NCBI RefSeq assembly: GCF_004117875.1
Contig: NZ_RAHW01000004.1
Coordinates: forward strand, 62,001-126,000
Direction of reading: 5' to 3'
Origin: Geomonas oryzae
GTDB taxonomy: Bacteria; Desulfobacterota; Desulfuromonadia; Geobacterales; Geobacteraceae
DNA length: 64,000 nucleotides
This document shows positions 59,981-64,000 of this stretch, one piece after another (the first letter of the stretch is position 1; the number at the start of each line of letters is the position of its first letter). The notes below the pieces were generated by a model. That model saw only the letters and a list, made by a program, of their open reading frames with translations. It ran no database searches and was not told the origin of the DNA. Both the position numbers and the translations under genes were made by a program.

Positions 59981-60613
59981 ATGAAAAGGTTCATCGCACT
60001 CGCAGCTCTTTTCGTGCTCGCCGGGGCTGCAACGGCACAGGCGAGATTCGACGTCAGCGTTAATATCGGAGTGCCTGTGGCGGTCACCCCGGTACCCGTG
60101 GCACCCCCTCAGGTAGTGTATCCGGCACCCGCTCCGGTAGCATACCCGGCGCCCGCCGTCCCGGTGGCCTATGCCGAACCGCCAAGCTTCATCTTCTCGC
60201 CGGCACTTGGTTTCTACGTTTCGGTCGGGCTCCCCTACGACGTGGTGTACCTCGACAACTGCTACTACCAGTACCGTGACGGCAGATGGTACACCGCAGC
60301 CAGCTACCGCGGACCCTGGACCTACACGTCCTACCGCAGGCTCCCTTACGGCTTGAGCCGTCACCGCTACGAACAGATCCGTTACTTCCGCGACTATGAA
60401 TACCGCGCCTACCTGCATGACCGCGACCACTACCGCGGCAACTGGTACCGTCCGGTTGCGGAAAAGCGCGACGGCCGCTGGGGCGAGCGCAGGGATTACT
60501 ACAGGGACAACACGTACCGTGACGGGTATCGCGACGGCCGGCGCGACGAGCACCGTGATGACCGCAGGGACGACAGGCACGACGACCGCAGGGATTACCG
60601 CGAACGCCACTGA
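59981..60613 (+). CDS. Secreted Tyr/Arg/Asp-rich protein
   Basis: This 210-residue protein has a signal peptide (MKRFIALAAL...ATAQA), a Pro/Val/Ala-rich segment with repeated PAPAPVAYPAP-type units (residues 30-65), a middle segment with YVSVGLPYDVVYLDNCYYQYRDGRWY resembling the YXWGXW/VYxP-type motifs of small envelope proteins, and a C terminus of RDD, RDE and HDD repeats with no Lys. GGAGG lies 6 nt upstream of the ATG at 59981. It is divergent from the BaeSR-like pair, which fits an envelope-stress target, but this is inference. Function is unknown. Confidence 0.8.
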   Translation: MKRFIALAALFVLAGAATAQARFDVSVNIGVPVAVTPVPVAPPQVVYPAPAPVAYPAPAVPVAYAEPPSFIFSPALGFYVSVGLPYDVVYLDNCYYQYRDGRWYTAASYRGPWTYTSYRRLPYGLSRHRYEQIRYFRDYEYRAYLHDRDHYRGNWYRPVAEKRDGRWGERRDYYRDNTYRDGYRDGRRDEHRDDRRDDRHDDRRDYRERH

Positions 60614-60628
60614 TTTTCCGTCCACATC

Positions 60629-60649
60629 CCCTCTCCCTCCGGGAGAGGG
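60629..60649. repeat. Palindromic CCCTCTCCC hairpin, dispersed-repeat type
   Basis: CCCTCTCCC and GGGAGAGGG form a perfect 9-bp stem with a TCC loop, followed by GACGGGGTGAGAGGGG. There is no T run, so it is not a good terminator. It resembles the G/C-tract element at 21007. Confidence 0.6.
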
Positions 60650-60736
60650 ACGGGGTGAGAGGGGTAGGGATGGAAAAGATGGATATCGGAAAATCGCACT
60701 ATTAGATAAATTTGAGCCGTCTTTTCTCCCGTTTCG

Positions 60737-60745
60737 TGTTATAGT
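60737..60745 (+). promoter_or_regulatory. Extended -10 promoter of the helicase gene
   Basis: TGTTATAGT is an extended -10 element (TG-N-TATAGT). There is no good -35 at 17 bp. Predicted start is near 60752, which places the leader hairpin (60767-60800) at the 5' end of the mRNA. Confidence 0.45.
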
Positions 60746-60766
60746 CGCCATTCTAATGAGTCACGG

Positions 60767-60800
60767 ACCCCATGGGCTTTAAAGGCTTCTGGGGTTTTTT
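60767..60800 (+). promoter_or_regulatory. Terminator-like hairpin in the helicase leader
   Basis: ACCCCA (60767-60772) pairs with TGGGGT (60790-60795), with an inner GCTTTAAAGGC palindrome, and is followed by a run of six T (60795-60800). It lies 32 nt before the GTG start and may be an attenuator. Confidence 0.5.
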
Positions 60801-60831
60801 GTGGCGCGACAACGCAGAAACAGGAGTAGTA

Positions 60832-62235
60832 GTGGATTTCAAAGAGTTCAATTTGCACCCCAAGGTCCAGGCCGGCGTCGAGGCCGTGGGGTATCTCACC
60901 CCGACACCCATCCAGCTGCAGGCAATCCCCACCGTAATGGAAGGGCAGGACGTTCTCGGCCTGGCCCAGACCGGCACCGGCAAGACGGCGGCCTTCGGCC
61001 TCCCCATGCTGCACCGCCTGGTCGACGGGGAGCGCGGCCGGGTGCGCGGCCTCGTGCTCGCCCCGACGCGCGAGCTCGCCGAGCAGATCAACGATTCGCT
61101 GAACGCACTGGGTGAAAAGACCAGGCTTAAAAGCATCACCGTCTACGGCGGCGTCAACATCAACACCCAGATCAAGAGGCTGAAGGAAGGGGTGGACATC
61201 GTCGTCGCCTGTCCGGGGCGTCTGCTCGACCACATCGGCCAGGGGACCGTCGACCTCTCCCGCGTCGAGATCCTCGTGCTCGACGAGGCGGACCAGATGT
61301 TCGACATGGGCTTTCTCCCCGACGTCAGGAAGATCCTGAGGGCGCTTCCCAACAAACGGCAGAACCTCATGTTCTCGGCCACCATGCCCGACGACATCCG
61401 CGTCCTCGCCCACGAGATCCTGCACCGCCCGAAAACGATCCAGGTGAGCCGCATCGCCCCCGCGGCAACGGTCTCGCACGCGCTCTACCCGGTCGCCCAG
61501 CACCTGAAGACCCCGCTTCTCTTCGAGCTTTTGAAGCATTCCGACACGGAGAGCGTGCTCATCTTCACCAAGACCAAGTACCGTGCGAAGCGGCTGGGCG
61601 AACAGCTCGAGAAAAGCGGCTACAAGGCGACCAGCCTGCAGGGGAACCTCTCCCAGAACCGCAGGCAGGCGGCGCTGGACGGTTTCAGGGACGGCACCTA
61701 CCAGATCATGGTGGCGACCGATATCGCCGCCCGCGGTATCGACGTCTCCCAGATCTCGCACGTGATCAACTACGACATCCCGGACACCCCCGAGGCGTAC
61801 ACGCACCGGATCGGCCGCACCGGCCGCGCCGCGAAGACCGGCGATGCCTTCACCATGGTGACCGGTGAAGACGAGGCCATGGTGCGCAGCATAGAGCGGG
61901 TGCTCGGCGCGAAGATCGAGCGGCGCCGGGTGGACGGTTTCGACTACACCGTTCCGGCACCGAAGAAAGACGTCGAGTTTGCTCGTCCCCCCCGCGAGCC
62001 GCAGCGCAGGAAGGAGGCCAAACCCGCCGGAAAGCCCGCCGAAGCGAAGGGAGCGGCCCCTGCCAAAACCTCCCACGGCAACAGGAGTGCCGGTTCCGGC
62101 CGTCCTGCCGGTCAAGGCGGCGAGCAAAGGCGCGGCCCCGGTGCGCCGGGCGCAAACGGCGCGGCCCCCAAGCCGGCACGACCCGGCGGACGCCCCGGAA
62201 ACCGTCCCGGGAACCGCCCCCGTCGCGGCAACTAG
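60832..62235 (+). CDS. DEAD-box RNA helicase, RhlE-like
   Basis: This 467-residue helicase has motif Q (FNLHPKVQAGVEAVGYLTPTPIQLQAI region), Walker A AQTGTGKT at about residues 45-52, PTRELA, DEAD box LDEADQMFDMGF, SAT, and the second RecA domain motifs with IFTKTKYRAKRL, ARGIDV and HRIGRTGR. The C-terminal ~95 residues are basic with RG and GNRPG repeats, an RNA-binding tail as in RhlE. The start is a GTG at 60832 with AGGAG 5 nt upstream. An ATG at 60772 would lie within the leader hairpin. It probably acts in ribosome assembly or mRNA decay. Confidence 0.94.
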   Translation: MDFKEFNLHPKVQAGVEAVGYLTPTPIQLQAIPTVMEGQDVLGLAQTGTGKTAAFGLPMLHRLVDGERGRVRGLVLAPTRELAEQINDSLNALGEKTRLKSITVYGGVNINTQIKRLKEGVDIVVACPGRLLDHIGQGTVDLSRVEILVLDEADQMFDMGFLPDVRKILRALPNKRQNLMFSATMPDDIRVLAHEILHRPKTIQVSRIAPAATVSHALYPVAQHLKTPLLFELLKHSDTESVLIFTKTKYRAKRLGEQLEKSGYKATSLQGNLSQNRRQAALDGFRDGTYQIMVATDIAARGIDVSQISHVINYDIPDTPEAYTHRIGRTGRAAKTGDAFTMVTGEDEAMVRSIERVLGAKIERRRVDGFDYTVPAPKKDVEFARPPREPQRRKEAKPAGKPAEAKGAAPAKTSHGNRSAGSGRPAGQGGEQRRGPGAPGANGAAPKPARPGGRPGNRPGNRPRRGN

Positions 62236-62309
62236 CGCCTTTCGCCCCTGCTCCTTTAATGGGTAGGTGCGTGCGGCGCTGCAGCGGGTACCGTTTCGGC
62301 AACTGACAA

Positions 62310-62351
62310 GAAAAGAGGGGAAAAGGCAGGCGCCTTTCCCCCTCTTCTTTT
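62310..62351 (+). terminator. Intrinsic terminator of the helicase gene
   Basis: AAAAGAGGGGAAAAGGC (62311-62327) pairs with GCCTTTCCCCCTCTTCTTTT around a 4-nt loop, a long stem with one or two bulges ending in TTCTTTTC. Confidence 0.85.
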
Positions 62352-62470
62352 CGATGCCGTCATCCCCGCACGGGCCGAACTCTGAGGCAGTTGCCGCTAC
62401 TTTCTTTTATCTCGATTTGATAAAATATATAGATAAAGAAAGCAGTTACGGCAGATAAAGGAGGAACGCC

Positions 62471-62593
62471 ATGTTTGAATCCAGATGCCCGAAATGCAAC
62501 GGCAAAGGCAAAATCATGACCGCTTCCCGCCAGACAGGATACGACCCGGTGGAAGTTCCCTGCACCATGTGCAAAGGGAGCGGGAAGAAATAG
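62471..62593 (+). CDS. 40-residue zinc-ribbon protein with two CxxCxGxG motifs
   Basis: This very small ORF has a strong AAAGGAGG ribosome binding site 6 nt upstream and ends in TAG. The protein contains CPKCNGKGK and CTMCKGSGK separated by 20 residues, which is the zinc-binding repeat of DnaJ and of small DnaJ-like zinc proteins, and resembles one half of the DnaJ zinc centre. Zinc binding is likely. The role could be a chaperone-like or scaffold function, which is inference. A terminator follows at 62615. The gene lies between the helicase and the universal stress protein gene. Confidence 0.85.
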   Translation: MFESRCPKCNGKGKIMTASRQTGYDPVEVPCTMCKGSGKK

Positions 62594-62614
62594 AAGAGCT
62601 TCACGCGGACAGTG

Positions 62615-62651
62615 AAAAAGGGGAGGAGCCTTTGCGGTTCCCCCCCTTTTT
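62615..62651. terminator. Terminator downstream of the zinc-ribbon gene
   Basis: AAAAAGGGG (62615-62623) pairs with CCCCTTTTT (62643-62651) over 9 bp. It could also serve the convergent universal stress protein transcript. Confidence 0.8.
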
Positions 62652-62679
62652 GTGTGTCAGGGTGCAGGCACGAACGCGG

Positions 62680-63597
62680 TCAGGACGCCTCGCTGATCGG
62701 TACCAGCAGAAGTGGACAACGGCTGCGGCTGCAGATGGCGTGGGCGACGCTTCCGGTCCAGAAGGCCTTCATGCCGGTCTTGCCGTGGGTCGCCAGCACC
62801 ATCAGGTCGATCTTGGCCTCGGTGGCGGCCAGCGCGATGGTTTCCGCCGGATCTCCCCGTAGCACGTGCGAGGAGGCGCGTATGCCGGCGTCGGTCAGTT
62901 CCCGTGCCAGAAGGTCCAGGTGCTCGGACGCGTCGCGCACCTCAAGCTCCAGCATGCGCGAGGCGGTCGAGGGCAGGGTGCGGGCCGAGACCTTCTCCTC
63001 GGGGGGGAGCGATTCGTAGGTCGGGATCACCGTGGCGATGTGCAGCTCTGAAGAGCAGGCAAGGGCCACGGCACGTACCACGGGGAGCCCCTTCTCGTGC
63101 TCGGGGTCGGTGTCGAGCGGTACGAGGATCTGCCGGCAGGCAAAGGGGGGAGGCTCCCCCTGTTCGTCGGGGTGGGTGATGAGCACCGGCAGGGTCCCGC
63201 CGGCGATGACCTTCTGGGCGATGCTGCCGAAGAGGAGGTGGAAGGCCTTGCCCCGCCCGTGGGAGCACATCACCACCAGGTCGTGACCCAGTTCCGCGGC
63301 GTGCGCGATGATGCTCTGGGAGACCAACTCCGTCTCGGTCTCGTGCACGTGACACTCGACCTGGGGTACCCCCTGGAACCACCGCAGCGCCACCTCCTCG
63401 AGGTAGCGCCCGGCCTCCTCGAAGCCGGTCAAGTGCTTCTGGCCGTGCACCTGGCTCGGGGCGTCCTTCTCCACGACGTGGAACAGGGTCACCTGGGCCG
63501 CGAACCTGTCGGCCATGTAGCGCGCGGCGGGAAGCGCGGCCTCGGCCAGTTTGGAGCCATCCATCGGTACTAGTATGTGCTTGAACATGACGGTCAT
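62680..63597 (-). CDS. Universal stress protein, tandem UspA domains
   Basis: This 305-residue protein has two UspA domains. The first begins FKHILVPMDGSKLAEAALPAARYMA, and the second begins RQILVPLDTDPEHEKGLPVVRAVAL. ATP-binding loops have the pattern G-2x-G-9x-G, visible near the C terminus as THGKTGMKAFWTGSVAHAI and in the first domain as SHGRGKAFHLLFGSIAQ. The N-terminal ATG at 63597 overlaps the stop of the transporter gene upstream (ATGA), so the two are translationally coupled. An internal ATG at 63588 is possible. It may respond to metal or redox stress given its partner. Confidence 0.92.
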   Translation of the reverse strand: MTVMFKHILVPMDGSKLAEAALPAARYMADRFAAQVTLFHVVEKDAPSQVHGQKHLTGFEEAGRYLEEVALRWFQGVPQVECHVHETETELVSQSIIAHAAELGHDLVVMCSHGRGKAFHLLFGSIAQKVIAGGTLPVLITHPDEQGEPPPFACRQILVPLDTDPEHEKGLPVVRAVALACSSELHIATVIPTYESLPPEEKVSARTLPSTASRMLELEVRDASEHLDLLARELTDAGIRASSHVLRGDPAETIALAATEAKIDLMVLATHGKTGMKAFWTGSVAHAICSRSRCPLLLVPISEAS

Positions 63598-64000
63598 CCT
63601 GTGAATGTTGTGTAGAGCAGGTACATGTTGAGCGCCACGATGACGGCGGCGGCGAACCCGGCAAGCATCGTGGTGGTGCGCCGGTTTACGAGGTCACCCA
63701 TGATGTCGGCGCGGCGGGTGAACATGACCAGCGGGATGATGGCGAAGGGGAGGCCGAAGCTCAGCACCACCTGGCTGATGACGAGGGTGCGGGTGGGGTC
63801 GAACCCCATGGCGATGACGAAGAGCGAGGGGGCCATGGTGATGATGCGCCTGATCCAGAGCGGTATGTGGCGCTGTATGAACCCCTGCATGATCACCTGC
63901 CCCGCACTCGTGCCGACGCTGCTCGAGGAGAGCCCCGAGAAGAGCAGGGAAACGCCGAAGATGAATTTGGCGGCCGGGCCCAAAAGCGGCTCCAGGGTAC
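63594..64000 (-). CDS. Nramp-family divalent metal transporter, C-terminal part
   Basis: The 5' part is cut by the window edge. The visible 135 residues contain the Nramp helix motif FGVSLLFSGLSSSSVGTSAGQVIMQGF (here SGLSSSS where most have AGQSSTI), then RHIPLWIRRIITMAPSLFVIAMG and the closing helices PFAIIPLVMFTRR and LAGFAAAVIVALNMYLLY. These belong to the last four or five helices of MntH-like proteins, which import Mn2+ or Fe2+ with protons. It is coupled by ATGA to the universal stress protein gene. Confidence 0.85.
   Translation of the reverse strand, partial: TLEPLLGPAAKFIFGVSLLFSGLSSSSVGTSAGQVIMQGFIQRHIPLWIRRIITMAPSLFVIAMGFDPTRTLVISQVVLSFGLPFAIIPLVMFTRRADIMGDLVNRRTTTMLAGFAAAVIVALNMYLLYTTFTG

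Overview
The window is a high-GC (about 60%) bacterial chromosome segment that reads as a member of the Geobacterales (Geobacter/Geomonas/Citrifermentans type, Desulfuromonadota). The evidence is a three-gene fumarate reductase/succinate dehydrogenase of the frdCAB type, small c-type cytochromes, two methyl-accepting chemotaxis proteins, many two-component sensors, a tungsten-type aldehyde:ferredoxin oxidoreductase, rubrerythrin, and Gram-negative outer-membrane biogenesis (LptD). The genus is inferred from these features and was not checked by any search. No rRNA, tRNA, CRISPR array or prophage was seen. About 60 protein genes are supported, including a 40-residue zinc-ribbon protein and a possible 40-residue leader ORF.

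Layout. 0-20 kb is almost entirely plus-strand: a monohaem cytochrome with an MCP, trpA, accD, a LysE exporter, folC, lptD, dTDP-rhamnose and GDP-mannose sugar genes (rfbB, rfbD, a phosphomannose isomerase cupin, nhaA, a mannose-1-phosphate guanylyltransferase), AOR with a class II aldolase, a REP-associated transposase (RAYT) with its REPs, murJ and ogt. At 19.9-20.2 kb a short AT-rich gap between convergent genes carries a cluster of DnaA boxes. 20-26 kb holds mazG, a cytochrome lipoprotein and tgt on minus, then frdCAB on plus. 26-31 kb is the most accessory-looking part: a secreted HYR/PKD-type protein, a ~700-bp array of 21-bp palindrome-bearing repeats, and a fibronectin-III-like protein. 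31-38 kb mixes a histidine kinase, hydrolase, rubrerythrin, exoD, cupin, trmL, an orphan trpB and envelope lipoproteins. 38-48 kb has an Uup-type ABC-F protein convergent on the minus-strand set yebC-ruvC-ruvA-(transglutaminase)-(hybrid kinase)-ruvB-hda. 48-64 kb holds a lipoprotein, quinone oxidoreductase, marC, a second ABC-F, metF, CBS protein, second MCP, a Bae-like two-component pair divergent from a Tyr/Arg/Asp-rich secreted protein, a DEAD-box helicase, the zinc-ribbon protein, a universal stress protein and the C-terminal part of an Nramp transporter cut by the window edge.

The intergenic DNA is unusually structured. Short-period tandem repeats (7-mers of the AACGTAG/TTGAACG kind, 7-mers of the CAATTGA kind, and 9-mers of the CCTCTGTGT or CGCGTCCCT kind) recur, several as mirror-image arms around a non-repetitive core and often directly before a ribosome binding site. 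One 9-mer block lies in frame inside the periplasmic domain of the Bae-like kinase. The RAYT at 16.9 kb is flanked by REP hairpins and a further REP lies 30 kb away between ruvA and ruvC. The strongest candidates for something undescribed are the 21-bp array (28.9-29.6 kb), whose palindromes repeat every two helical turns, and the DnaA-box cluster at 19.9-20.15 kb.
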